Positions 37,896 to 45,280 of a stretch of 54,269 bases of DNA are shown in pieces (position 1 is the stretch's first letter; each line of letters opens with the position of its first letter). The DNA is taken from the NCBI GenBank assembly GCA_019637095.1, contig JAHBWG010000066.1:1-54269 (forward strand). The letters are read 5' to 3'. The notes beneath the pieces are model-generated. The model had not been told where the DNA came from. It saw nothing but the letters and a program-made list of their open reading frames with translations, and made no database searches. A program made the translations under genes and the position numbers. The DNA comes from Sandaracinaceae bacterium. GTDB taxonomy: Bacteria; Myxococcota_A; Polyangia; Polyangiales; Sandaracinaceae.

Positions 37896-39047
37896 CTAAC
37901 GCAGGCGCGCAGCCATCTCGCGCAGCGCCTCTTCGACGGCCACCGACACGTTGCCGCCGACGGGGCGCCCGTTGAACAGCGCCGCCATCAGCGTCCCGTC
38001 CTCGGCGCGCATCATGAACGCGGTCGTCCCGGGCTTGGATCCGTCGTGCATCCACGCGCGCCCGCGCGCCGACTCGAGCACGAAGAACCCATGGCCGTAG
38101 TGGATGTCGAGCCCGTCCCAGTCGGGGTTCGACGGCGGACGGAGCACGGCGTCGAGCGCCTCCGCGGACAGGACGTCGTCGGGACCCGGGAGCCCGTCGA
38201 CCACCGCGAGGAAGCGGACGAGGTCCGCGGCCGACGCGATCCAGCCGCCATGCGCGGCCATCGGCTCGATGTAGAAGCCGCCGTCCGGCGTCGCGACCTC
38301 CTCCTCGTCCTCGAAGACCGAGCGCGCGCGCGCCTCGCGCGCGTGAGGGAAGTAGGCCGCCTCGTCGTCGGGCCGCTCGGACGGACGCGTGTGCGCGAGC
38401 TCCATGCGCTCGATCCCGGCCGGCGCGAACACGCGCTCGGCGACGAATGCGTCGTAGGCCCGCCCGCTCACGCGCTCGACGATGGCGCCGAGCATGGCGT
38501 AGCCGAGGTTCGAGTACGCGTAGCGCTCGCCCGGGTCGAACGAGAGCGGCCGCCGCAGCGCGACGCGGAGGATGGCGTCGAGCCCCGGCGGGCTCGGCGT
38601 CTGCAGCTCCTTGGCCACGCGCCGGCTCTCGAACGTCCAGTCGTGGCTCTCGTGCCGGTCGAGCCCGCTCGCGTGCTCGAGCAGGTGACGCACGGTGACG
38701 TCCTCCCAGCGCGGGTCCGCGGGCGACGCGGCGAGGTGTGGGAGCGCCGGCTCGTCGAGGGCCAGCGCGCCGTCGGCGATGAGCAGGTGCACCGCCACCG
38801 CGGTGATCGGCTTGCTGAGGCTCGCGATCCGGAACCGCGTGCGGGCGGTGACGGGGCGCCCCTCGGCCGCGACGCCGTAGCCGCGCGAGACGAGCAGCCG
38901 CCCGCCCCGCGCGATCGCCACCTGGCCGCCCGGGAGCTCCCACTCCTCGAGCAGCTCCGCGATCGGATCGCCCCCGCGCGGCGCCGGCACCGGCGCGCCC
39001 GCGCATCCACAGAGACAGAGCGCCATGAACAGGCCGCGACCCACCAT
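37896..39047 (-). CDS. Serine hydrolase of the beta-lactamase/class C family, lipoprotein
   Basis: 383 aa from the ATG at 39047. A short signal with lipobox LCGC (Cys15). The active-site motifs are S-x-x-K (Ser76-Leu-Ser-Lys79 in [12 protein letters not shown]), the Tyr motif YSN (in [10 protein letters not shown]), and [11 protein letters not shown] near the C-terminus in place of KTG. This is the beta-lactamase/D-Ala-D-Ala carboxypeptidase/esterase superfamily; peptidase, esterase or lactamase activity cannot be told apart by reading. Its promoter region, shared with the divergent DCC gene, contains three copies of the GGTCGTTTT-type motif, so it may be co-regulated with the CarH locus. Confidence 0.8.
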   Translation of the reverse strand: MVGRGLFMALCLCGCAGAPVPAPRGGDPIAELLEEWELPGGQVAIARGGRLLVSRGYGVAAEGRPVTARTRFRIASLSKPITAVAVHLLIADGALALDEPALPHLAASPADPRWEDVTVRHLLEHASGLDRHESHDWTFESRRVAKELQTPSPPGLDAILRVALRRPLSFDPGERYAYSNLGYAMLGAIVERVSGRAYDAFVAERVFAPAGIERMELAHTRPSERPDDEAAYFPHAREARARSVFEDEEEVATPDGGFYIEPMAAHGGWIASAADLVRFLAVVDGLPGPDDVLSAEALDAVLRPPSNPDWDGLDIHYGHGFFVLESARGRAWMHDGSKPGTTAFMMRAEDGTLMAALFNGRPVGGNVSVAVEEALREMAARLR

Positions 39048-39049
39048 AC

Positions 39050-39058
39050 GGTCGTTTT
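39050..39058 (+). promoter_or_regulatory. GGTCGTTTT motif, copy 1
   Basis: Exact GGTCGTTTT just upstream of the serine hydrolase start. It is one of three exact copies and one near-copy found only in the promoter-like regions around the CarH-type regulator; such A/T-rich 9-mers stand out in this GC-rich sequence. Proposed operator half-site. Confidence 0.45.
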
Positions 39059-39088
39059 CTAGAGACACCCGGGCCAGAAACAACCATA

Positions 39089-39097
39089 AAAACGTCC
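39089..39097 (-). promoter_or_regulatory. GGACGTTTT motif, near-copy
   Basis: One mismatch to GGTCGTTTT, on the minus strand, in the 113 bp spacer between the serine hydrolase and DCC genes. It is followed by TATGG, as is the copy at 39113. Confidence 0.35.
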
Positions 39098-39112
39098 ACG
39101 ATGACCGCTAAT

Positions 39113-39121
39113 GGTCGTTTT
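39113..39121 (+). promoter_or_regulatory. GGTCGTTTT motif, copy 2, before the DCC gene
   Basis: Exact motif, followed 6 bp later by TACACT (39128-39133), a -10-like hexamer. The third copy, in the redoxin promoter, has TATAAT at nearly the same distance, so the motif would lie between -35 and -10 in both promoters. The ATG is 27 bp downstream of TACACT. Confidence 0.45.
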
Positions 39122-39160
39122 ATGGTGTACACTCGACCCGCGCGATGCCAGGCTCCTCTC

Positions 39161-39583
39161 ATGAGCAGCACCTGGCACGTGGAAGTGTTCTTCGATGGCG
39201 ACTGCCCGCTCTGCGCGCGCGAGATCGGCTTCTTGAGGCGGTTCGACCGGCGCGGCCGGATCCGCTTCACCGACATCGCAGCGCCGTCGTTCGACCCACG
39301 CGCGGTCGGCACCACGTACGAGACGCTGATGGAGCGCATCCACGGGCGGTTGCCGGACGGCTCGCTCATCGAAGGCGTCGAGGTGTTCCGCCGCCTGTAC
39401 GCGGCGGTCGGCCTCGGCCCGCTCGTGTGGCTCAGCCGCCTCCCGGTCGTCGCGCAGCTCCTCGAGGTCGCGTACGAGATCTTCGCGGACAACCGGCTGC
39501 GCTGGACGGGTCGGTGCGACGCCACGTGCGAGAAGCACGCGCGGGCCGAGGCCGGCGTCGCGCCCTCCCCGATCCTGGCGTGA
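39161..39583 (+). CDS. Thiol-disulfide oxidoreductase, DCC family (DUF393)
   Basis: 140 aa from the ATG at 39161; two earlier in-frame ATGs lie inside the promoter region and were not used. N-terminal [21 protein letters not shown] with the Cys15-Pro-Leu-Cys18 motif, and [20 protein letters not shown] in the middle, are typical of DUF393. The biochemical role is poorly known; a thioredoxin-like redox function is assumed from the CxxC. Members are often found with photolyase and B12-dependent MerR regulators, which fits the CarH-type gene 84 bp downstream. Confidence 0.85.
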   Translation: MSSTWHVEVFFDGDCPLCAREIGFLRRFDRRGRIRFTDIAAPSFDPRAVGTTYETLMERIHGRLPDGSLIEGVEVFRRLYAAVGLGPLVWLSRLPVVAQLLEVAYEIFADNRLRWTGRCDATCEKHARAEAGVAPSPILA

Positions 39584-39654
39584 GGCTCGGGCCTCGCGTC
39601 GCCCGATCCAAGCGCGCCGAGCGTTTTGGCCGCTTCCAGAGGACGCCGAGGCCC

Positions 39655-39660
39655 TAGAGT
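39655..39660 (+). promoter_or_regulatory. Possible -10 hexamer (TAGAGT) of the CarH-type gene
   Basis: TAGAGT ends 6 nt before the GTG start and there is no Shine-Dalgarno sequence, suggesting a leaderless transcript. No GGTCGTTTT copy is present here. Confidence 0.33.
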
Positions 39661-39666
39661 AGCTCC

Positions 39667-40470
39667 GTGAACCACCGCCTCCTGACGAGCACCGAAGCTG
39701 CGGAGTGGCTCAAGGCGAGCCCGACGAGCGTCAAGCGGTGGGCCGACGCGGGCCTCATCGAGTGCGTGCGCACGGTGGGCAACCACCGCCGCTTCACGCT
39801 CGAGTCGCTCGAGCGCTTCGCGCAGACGCACGGCGCGACGAGCACCGACGCGAGCGTCGGCGAGTGGCTGACCGTCCTGCTCGAGCGCAACGTCGACGCG
39901 GTGCACGGGCAGCTCCTGCTCGAGCGCTCGACCGCGCCGAGCTGGGCGGAGGTCTGCGATCGGCTCGCGCCCGTCCTCGCGGAGGTCGGCGAGGCCTGGG
40001 CCGCGGGCAGGATCCGCGTCGTCGACGAGCACCTCGCGAGCGAGCGGCTCGCGCGAGGCCTCGCGCGCGTGGTCGACGCCCTCCCGGTGGCGCCGCGCGC
40101 GCCGGTCGCGATGCTCATGACGGTCGAGGGCGACGAGCACACGCTCGGCCTCGCGCTCGCGGAGGTCGTCCTGCGCGAGGCGGGGTGGCAGACGCTCTGG
40201 AGCGGCCGCGCGACCCCGCTCGACGAGCTCGCCGCCACCCTCGCGTCGCGGCGCGTCGACGCGCTCGCGGTGAGCGCGTCGAGCTTCTCGTGCGACGAGG
40301 CCGCCCTCGAGCCGCAGCTCAGGGCGCTCGAGGCGGCGTGCGAGACCGCCGGCTGCGCGCTGGTCCTCGGCGGCAACGGCGCGTGGCCGGATCGTGCGAC
40401 CACCGGCCGCCGCGTGACGACCTTCCGCCAGCTCGGCCGCGTCGTCCAAGAGATCCTCGACGAGCGGTGA
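39667..40470 (+). CDS. CarH/LitR-type adenosylcobalamin-dependent MerR regulator
   Basis: 267 aa from the GTG at 39667. Residues 1-70 are a MerR-like winged helix (LTSTEAAEWLKASPTSVKRW, VGNHRRF). Residues ~75-140 are a B12-binding helical cap with the Wx9EH motif of light-sensing CarH proteins (Trp111, Glu121, His122). Residues ~145-267 are a Rossmann B12 domain with the base-off motif D-x-H-x-x-G (Asp156, His158, Gly161). CarH binds DNA as a tetramer in the dark with adenosylcobalamin and is released by light. Ala112 follows the Trp, where the Thermus protein has the His that ligates cobalt after light, so the photochemistry may differ. Likely targets are the neighbours carrying GGTCGTTTT motifs. 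Confidence 0.87.
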   Translation: MNHRLLTSTEAAEWLKASPTSVKRWADAGLIECVRTVGNHRRFTLESLERFAQTHGATSTDASVGEWLTVLLERNVDAVHGQLLLERSTAPSWAEVCDRLAPVLAEVGEAWAAGRIRVVDEHLASERLARGLARVVDALPVAPRAPVAMLMTVEGDEHTLGLALAEVVLREAGWQTLWSGRATPLDELAATLASRRVDALAVSASSFSCDEAALEPQLRALEAACETAGCALVLGGNGAWPDRATTGRRVTTFRQLGRVVQEILDER

Positions 40471-40496
40471 GCTGCCGCGACGGACGGCCGAGCCGC

Positions 40497-40555
40497 CCGC
40501 ACCGCGCGCCCGCACCGCGCGCCCGCACCGCGCGCCCGCACCGCGCGCCCGCACC
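40497..40555 (+). repeat. 13-bp tandem repeat, about 4.5 copies
   Basis: Perfect head-to-tail copies of CCGCACCGCGCGC in the 143 bp convergent gap between the CarH-type gene and the redoxin-like gene. No coding capacity is seen. It could act in transcription termination or be a neutral minisatellite. The rest of this gap (40471-40613) holds nothing else recognisable. Confidence 0.9.
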
Positions 40556-40613
40556 TCACGATCGCAAGGGACGTTGCGGGTTGGTGCGAAGCGCGGCGGA
40601 CCAGCGCTCGGCC

Positions 40614-41108
40614 TCAGGCGCGCGCGGCGAGCCGGCGCGCGAGCTCGCCCGCGGCGCGCGTGTCGAGGGCGGCGCCGAGCGCGCCGAAGAAGCGCTCGAG
40701 CCCGTCCGCGTCGAGCGGGCCGTCCCCGCGGAAGACGACGCACCCCGTCGCGTCGACCACCGCCACCGTCGACCCGCGCCCGCCGAAGCGGTACGGCGCC
40801 CGCGCGAGCACGCCGTGGAAGTCCAGCCACAGCTCGGCGCCGTAGCGCTGCGCGACGCGCCCGACCGCCGCGCGGACCACCGGCTCGACGAAGCCGAGCC
40901 CGCGCACGTCGGCGATCCCGAGCACCTCTAGGCGACCTCGCATCGACGGGCTCTCGGACAACAGGCCGCACGACTCCTTGAGGTGGAGGTTGTCCTCGAC
41001 GTGGTCGCGCGACTCGTAGAAGACCACCACCGCGCGCCCTCGGAGCGCCTCGAAGCTCAGCGCTCGGCCCCGGGTGGATCGGATGATTTGGCTGCTTTCC
41101 TCGCCCAT
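40614..41108 (-). CDS. Redoxin-like protein (YtfJ-type thioredoxin fold without CxxC)
   Basis: 164 aa from the ATG at 41108. The sequence follows a thioredoxin/redoxin fold: RAVVVFYESRDHVEDNLHLKE, LEVLGIADVRGLGFVEPVVR, YGAELWLDFHG, STVAVVDATGCVVFRGDGPL. The active-site CxxC is absent; Cys is only at isolated places, as in YtfJ-like proteins. There is no signal peptide, so it is cytosolic. A perfect TATAAT lies 7 nt before the ATG and a GGTCGTTTT motif sits between it and the -35 region, so it is the best candidate for direct repression by the CarH-type regulator, whose gene is convergent to it. Confidence 0.65.
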   Translation of the reverse strand: MGEESSQIIRSTRGRALSFEALRGRAVVVFYESRDHVEDNLHLKESCGLLSESPSMRGRLEVLGIADVRGLGFVEPVVRAAVGRVAQRYGAELWLDFHGVLARAPYRFGGRGSTVAVVDATGCVVFRGDGPLDADGLERFFGALGAALDTRAAGELARRLAARA

Positions 41109-41115
41109 GGACGGG

Positions 41116-41144
41116 ATTATAAGACCAAAACGACCGCCACAACA
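41116..41144 (-). promoter_or_regulatory. Promoter of the redoxin-like gene with embedded operator-like motif
   Basis: On the minus strand, TATAAT (41121-41116) is 7 nt before the ATG, so transcription should start at or next to the start codon (leaderless). A weak -35 (TGTTGT at 17 bp, or TTGTGG at 15 bp) precedes it. GGTCGTTTT (41135-41127) fills the spacer, the place where a bound repressor would block RNA polymerase. Confidence 0.6.
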
Positions 41145-41175
41145 CCCCCCGGCCGTCCCAAACCGTCCGTTTCGG

Positions 41176-42123
41176 TCACCGGCTCGCCGCGCGCCGGAGG
41201 CGGTCGGCGACGGCGAGGCCGAGCCCGATCGGCGGCGGCAGGGCCACCACCGCCACCTCGAACCCGCGCGCGTCCACCTCGCGAAGGGCCGCGTAGAGGC
41301 CGCGGGCCGCCTCGGCGGGCTCCGCCGAGAGGGCGATCCGCGGCGCGCCCGCCACGTCCACCGGGCCCAGGACGACCACGCGGCCGTCCTCGGCGGCGAC
41401 CGCCTCGGCGAGCCGCCGGGCGTCGACCGCGACGACGCGCGCGCGCGGCGCGTAGTGCGCGGGCAGCATGCCCGGCGCCCGGACGCCACCGCGCGGCGAC
41501 GCGAGCGAGCGACCGAGCACCGCCTCGATCGCCTCGACCTCCACCCCGCCTGGGCGCAGGAGCGCGGGCGTCTCGCCGCTCAGATCGACGATCGTCGACT
41601 CGACGCCGACGCGGCACGGCCCGCCGTCGAGGATCAGCGCGACCGCGTCGCCGAGCTCGAGCGCGACGTGCGCCGCGGTCGTGGGGCTGACCGCGCCGAA
41701 GCGGTTCGCGCTCGGCGCGGCGATGCCGGAGCCGAACGCCTCGAGCAGCGCGAGCGCGACCGGGTGGTCTGGCACGCGCAAGCCCACCGTCGGCTGCCCG
41801 CCCGTCACGACGTCGAGCACCTCCGGGCGCTTGTTCAGGATCACGGTGAGCGGGCCGGGCGCGAAGCGCTCGAACAGCGCGAGCGCCGCTGCGGGCACCT
41901 CGCGCGCCCACGCGTCGAGCGCGTCGATCGACGCGAGGTGCACGATCAGCGGGTGATCGGCGGGTCGCCCCTTCGCGGCGAAGATCGAGCGCACCGCAGG
42001 CTCGGAGCGCGCGTCCGCGCCGAGCCCGTAGACCGTCTCGGTCGGGAACGCGACGAGCGCTCCGGCGCGGAGCGCCGCGCACGCCTCTTCGATCGCCGCC
42101 TGCACGGTCGGCGGAGCGTGCAC
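41176..42123 (-). CDS. L-threonylcarbamoyladenylate synthase (Sua5 type)
   Basis: 315 aa from the GTG at 42123. The N-terminal YrdC domain (ALVAFPTETVYGLGADARSE, FAAKGRPADHPLIVHL, APSANRFGAVSPT) makes threonylcarbamoyl-AMP from threonine, bicarbonate and ATP for the t6A modification of tRNAs. A C-terminal Sua5 domain follows the linker GMLPAHYAPRARVVAV, so it is the long Sua5 form rather than short TsaC. It is the last of three minus-strand genes (UbiB-like, AgmX-like, Sua5) with gaps of 72 and 30 bp. Confidence 0.93.
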   Translation of the reverse strand: MHAPPTVQAAIEEACAALRAGALVAFPTETVYGLGADARSEPAVRSIFAAKGRPADHPLIVHLASIDALDAWAREVPAAALALFERFAPGPLTVILNKRPEVLDVVTGGQPTVGLRVPDHPVALALLEAFGSGIAAPSANRFGAVSPTTAAHVALELGDAVALILDGGPCRVGVESTIVDLSGETPALLRPGGVEVEAIEAVLGRSLASPRGGVRAPGMLPAHYAPRARVVAVDARRLAEAVAAEDGRVVVLGPVDVAGAPRIALSAEPAEAARGLYAALREVDARGFEVAVVALPPPIGLGLAVADRLRRAASR

Positions 42124-42153
42124 GCGCGCGCGCGGCGCCGCAAACGCCGTCGC

Positions 42154-43593
42154 TCACCCTTGGCGCGCGAGCACGATCGGGAAGTCGACGGTGACGGGGC
42201 GCTCGGGGCCGCGCGTCACGCGCACGGTCTGGACCGCACGCACGATGCACGCGCCGAGCGCCTCGGAGCCCGTCGAGTTGTCGGCCGCGCGCACGCCCGC
42301 GAGGTGGCCGGGCGGCATCACCTGCATCGAGAGCGTGATCCGACCGGCGAGCGTCGGGCTCTCGTGCGTGAGCGCGTGATCGTAGCAGCGCTGTACCGCG
42401 GGCATCCGCCCGCGCAGGCGCTGGATCAGCTCGGCGACCTGGAAGTCCGGGTCCCCCGGCTCGGGCGTGCCGAAGATCGGGCGCGGCGCGTTCGCCGGTC
42501 GCACCACCTCGACCTCGCGGATCGGGCGCCCCTCCGGCTGGCGCGCCATCCCGTCGCCGGGGCGGCGCGCGAGCTGGCCGAGATCGCGCGTGGCGCTCTC
42601 CGAGCTCTCGCGCCCGTCGCGCGGGCGCAGCACGCCGGGGTCGCTCGACGCGACCGCGGTGCCTTCGACGACGTCGAACACCTCCGCGGATCGCTCGGTC
42701 GCGGCGCCGTCGCGGAGCGCGTCGAACGCGCTCGCCAGGCTCGGCCCGCGGCTCGTGCCGAGCAGGAGCTGCTCGACGACGCTGCGCGCGATCGCGTCCG
42801 GATCGAGGCTCGGGGCCGTCGGGCGCGCGCTCGGCGGCCGGCGCGCGTCCGCGTGGCGCTCGCTCCGCTCGTGCGGGTCGGCGCGATCGCTCGGCTCGCC
42901 CGGCTCGCCGTCGCGCGCGTCGTCCGCGGCGCGGTCGGCGACGGACTCCGTGTCGGACTCGACCTCCGGCGTGCGTCGCTCGTCGGGGGGCGGCGGCTCG
43001 ATGAAGATCGTCGTCGCGAAGCGCACGGGCACGAGCGCGCTCTCCACGGGCCAGTCCGCGTCGAGGAGGTAGGCGATGACGCCGAGGTGCAGGCAGAAGC
43101 TCACCGCGACGAAGCTCGTGAACCACCAGTCGGTCCCCGAGAGCAGGCCGCCCACGAGCCCGGGAGGGAGCGGCGCAGGGCGGCGCTCGATCGGGCGATC
43201 GACCACCTGCACGAGCACCGCCGCGCCCCCCGCGAGCGCGAGCCTCGCGCGCCCGGACGGCCCGAGCCGCACCGCGCGCGTTCCGTCGAGCGGTCCCGCG
43301 TCGCTCTGGCCGGTGACCGCCTCGTCGGCGGCGACCATCCACGCTCCGCCGCTGTGGGATAGCAAGGTTCGTTGCGGCCCGGTCGCGGGCACGTCGCCCG
43401 CCTCACCGAGCGTGATCGTCCGCTCGGGCGGGACGGTCTCTTCGTGCTCGACGCGGCCGTCGCGGACGAGCGCGAAGCGCAGCCAGCGCGGACCGCTCGC
43501 CGTGCCGCTCACGCGCAGCGCGCTCGCGCGCATCGCGCGGGTCATGGCGCCGGGACGGACGGCGGCGTCTCCCGGAGTCGAAGGCTCGGGCAT
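42154..43593 (-). CDS. AgmX/PglI C-terminal domain protein (TonB-like, FHA-like N-terminus)
   Basis: 479 aa from the ATG at 43593, with GGAGG 7 nt before it. Residues ~35-135 form a beta-rich region like a degenerate FHA domain; one transmembrane helix (about 157-177) is followed by a long Asp/Glu/Arg/Pro-rich periplasmic spacer and a C-terminal domain (LIQRLRGRMPAVQRCYDHAL, AGRITLSMQVMPPGHLAGVR) of the AgmX/PglI type, related to TonB C-termini. In Myxococcus such proteins are linked to gliding motility and envelope complexes; here an energy-coupling or trans-envelope role is inferred. It lies between the UbiB-like and Sua5 genes on the same strand. Confidence 0.82.
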   Translation of the reverse strand: MPEPSTPGDAAVRPGAMTRAMRASALRVSGTASGPRWLRFALVRDGRVEHEETVPPERTITLGEAGDVPATGPQRTLLSHSGGAWMVAADEAVTGQSDAGPLDGTRAVRLGPSGRARLALAGGAAVLVQVVDRPIERRPAPLPPGLVGGLLSGTDWWFTSFVAVSFCLHLGVIAYLLDADWPVESALVPVRFATTIFIEPPPPDERRTPEVESDTESVADRAADDARDGEPGEPSDRADPHERSERHADARRPPSARPTAPSLDPDAIARSVVEQLLLGTSRGPSLASAFDALRDGAATERSAEVFDVVEGTAVASSDPGVLRPRDGRESSESATRDLGQLARRPGDGMARQPEGRPIREVEVVRPANAPRPIFGTPEPGDPDFQVAELIQRLRGRMPAVQRCYDHALTHESPTLAGRITLSMQVMPPGHLAGVRAADNSTGSEALGACIVRAVQTVRVTRGPERPVTVDFPIVLARQG

Positions 43594-43665
43594 CGTGGAC
43601 CTCCAGCGCGGCCGCGCGGCGGCTCGCGAGCGAGTGGACGGCGAAGGCGGGTGTGGGTCGGCCGG

Positions 43666-45123
43666 TCAGACAGCGACGAGCGCGGCAGGTTCCTCGGCTG
43701 CCGCGACTTCCTTCGCGGCCGCCTCGCGCGCGAGGCGCTCCGCCTCCCGCTTCGCCGTCACGAGCGGCATCACGTAGGGGAAGCCGATGCGCATCGGATC
43801 GACGTCCGCGTCGATCGTCCCGACGAGCCAGAACATCAGGACCGACGCGCGCTCCACGTAGAACCAGCCGTCCGGGTAGTCGACCGAGCGCATCAGCTCG
43901 CGCAGCTCCTCGCGCTCGACCTCGGGGTCGGCGAGCTTCTCGAGCTCCTCGGGGCTCGCGCGCATCAGCGCCCCCGGCGTGCGGTCCTTGATGCGCAGGA
44001 GCTTCTGGAAGTACGCCTCGACCGTCTTCTCGAGCAGCTCGTGGTTCGCCTCGTGCGAGGCGAACCCCATCTCGAGGAAGCCCTTGAGCAAGCGCGAGCC
44101 GTCCTCCTCGAACAGGCCCTGCAGGATCTCGATCATCCCGTCGACGAGCTCTTGGCGCACCACGCTGATCGCGCCGAAGTCGAGCACGACGATGTTGGGC
44201 CGCGACGGCTTGCGCCCCGCCTGCACGAGGAAGTTCCCCGGGTGCGGGTCCGCGTGGAAGAGCCGGTGCACGAACACCTGCTCGTAGAAGCACTCGACGA
44301 GGCGCACCGCGACGGCGTGCGGATCGATGCCGAGCGCCGGCATCTCCTCGACCTTGTTGATCTTGAGCCCCTCCATGAACGTCATCGTCAGGACGTTGCG
44401 CGTGGTGAGATCCCAGATCACCTCCGGGAACAGGACGTGGCTGCGGTTGGCGAAGTTCTTCGCCATCGCCTCCATCATCTCCGCCTCGTGCAGGTACTCC
44501 GTCTCGCGCGCGAGCAGATCGTCGAGCGCGTCGCCGACCCGCTCGATGTTCTGCACCGGCACGAACCACTTGTAGACGACGATCGCGAGGCGCAGCACGC
44601 GCATGTCCACGCGGATGAGCCTGCGGATCCCCGGGTAGAGCACCTTCACCGCGAGCTTGGTCCCGTCGGGCAGATACGCGACGTGCACCTGGCCGAGCGA
44701 GGCGGCGGCGATCGGCTGCTCCTCGATGCGCGCGTAGAGCTCGTGCGCGGTCTTGCCGAAGTCCTCGAAGAACGTCTCGGCGAGCTCCGCGAACGGACGC
44801 GGCGGCACCGCGTCCTGGAGCTGCTCGAGCTCCTTCGTGTACACGCGCGGCAGGAACCCGCCCATGATCGACAGGACCTGACCGAGCTTGATGTAGACGC
44901 CGCGCAGCCGCAGGATCGCCGCGAGCAAGCGCTTCGCGTTGCGCAGGTCGACGCGCTTGCGCCGGCGCCAGAGCCAGTTCGGCATCATCCGCCGGTCGCG
45001 GCCGGTCCTCGGATCGCGCTCCCACGTCGAGAGCAGCTGGGTCATCCCGAGCTGGAGCATGTAGCTCGCGAAGATCAGCCCGAAGACCGAGAGCGCCCGT
45101 AGGGTGCGAACGAAGAGCTCCAC
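43666..45123 (-). CDS. ABC1/UbiB-family atypical kinase
   Basis: 485 aa from a GTG at 45123. UbiB-specific features are present: GVYIKLGQVLSIMGGFLP (the KxGQ helix), the alanine-rich loop IAAASLGQVHVA replacing the usual glycine loop, LAVKVLYPGIRR, HRLFHADPHPGNFLV and VVLDFGAIS. The family supports ubiquinone or isoprenoid-lipid handling and has ATPase rather than normal protein kinase activity. The N-terminus has a hydrophobic stretch (LRALSVFGLIFASYMLQLG) that may associate with membrane. The C-terminal Ala/Glu tail is unstructured. It is first of three genes on this strand and divergent from cysH. Confidence 0.9.
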   Translation of the reverse strand: MELFVRTLRALSVFGLIFASYMLQLGMTQLLSTWERDPRTGRDRRMMPNWLWRRRKRVDLRNAKRLLAAILRLRGVYIKLGQVLSIMGGFLPRVYTKELEQLQDAVPPRPFAELAETFFEDFGKTAHELYARIEEQPIAAASLGQVHVAYLPDGTKLAVKVLYPGIRRLIRVDMRVLRLAIVVYKWFVPVQNIERVGDALDDLLARETEYLHEAEMMEAMAKNFANRSHVLFPEVIWDLTTRNVLTMTFMEGLKINKVEEMPALGIDPHAVAVRLVECFYEQVFVHRLFHADPHPGNFLVQAGRKPSRPNIVVLDFGAISVVRQELVDGMIEILQGLFEEDGSRLLKGFLEMGFASHEANHELLEKTVEAYFQKLLRIKDRTPGALMRASPEELEKLADPEVEREELRELMRSVDYPDGWFYVERASVLMFWLVGTIDADVDPMRIGFPYVMPLVTAKREAERLAREAAAKEVAAAEEPAALVAV

Positions 45124-45185
45124 GGCGTCGACGCGAGGCTATCAGGAACCGGCGCGGTGCCCAGCCCGACATTTCTTGACCAGAA

Positions 45186-45200
45186 CAGTGTGGTTCACTG
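45186..45200 (+). promoter_or_regulatory. Short palindrome CAGTG-N5-CACTG before cysH
   Basis: A perfect 5-bp inverted repeat in the 157 bp divergent region between the UbiB-like gene and cysH, 10 bp downstream of a TTGACC (45176-45181). It could be a regulator site for sulfur control; another TTGACA is at 45257-45262. The rest of the region holds nothing clear. Confidence 0.3.
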
Positions 45201-45280
45201 GGACGGCAATCCCCGGCCATCGGTGAGGCTCGCCCACTGATTCCCGACCTGTCCGATTGACAATCTCACCGACCTCGCCC

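Noticed and set aside
37781-37975. A short plus-strand open frame of 64 codons
   Set aside because: It lies across the pseudogene and the serine hydrolase end, without a ribosome binding site or recognisable sequence.
39101-39160. Earlier starts for the DCC-family gene (ATG at 39101 or 39122)
   Set aside because: They would place coding sequence over the GGTCGTTTT and TACACT promoter-like elements and add residues not typical of the family.
37879-41145. A 3.3 kb minus-strand open frame covering the CarH locus
   Set aside because: It crosses several recognisable genes in other frames and contains no motif of its own.
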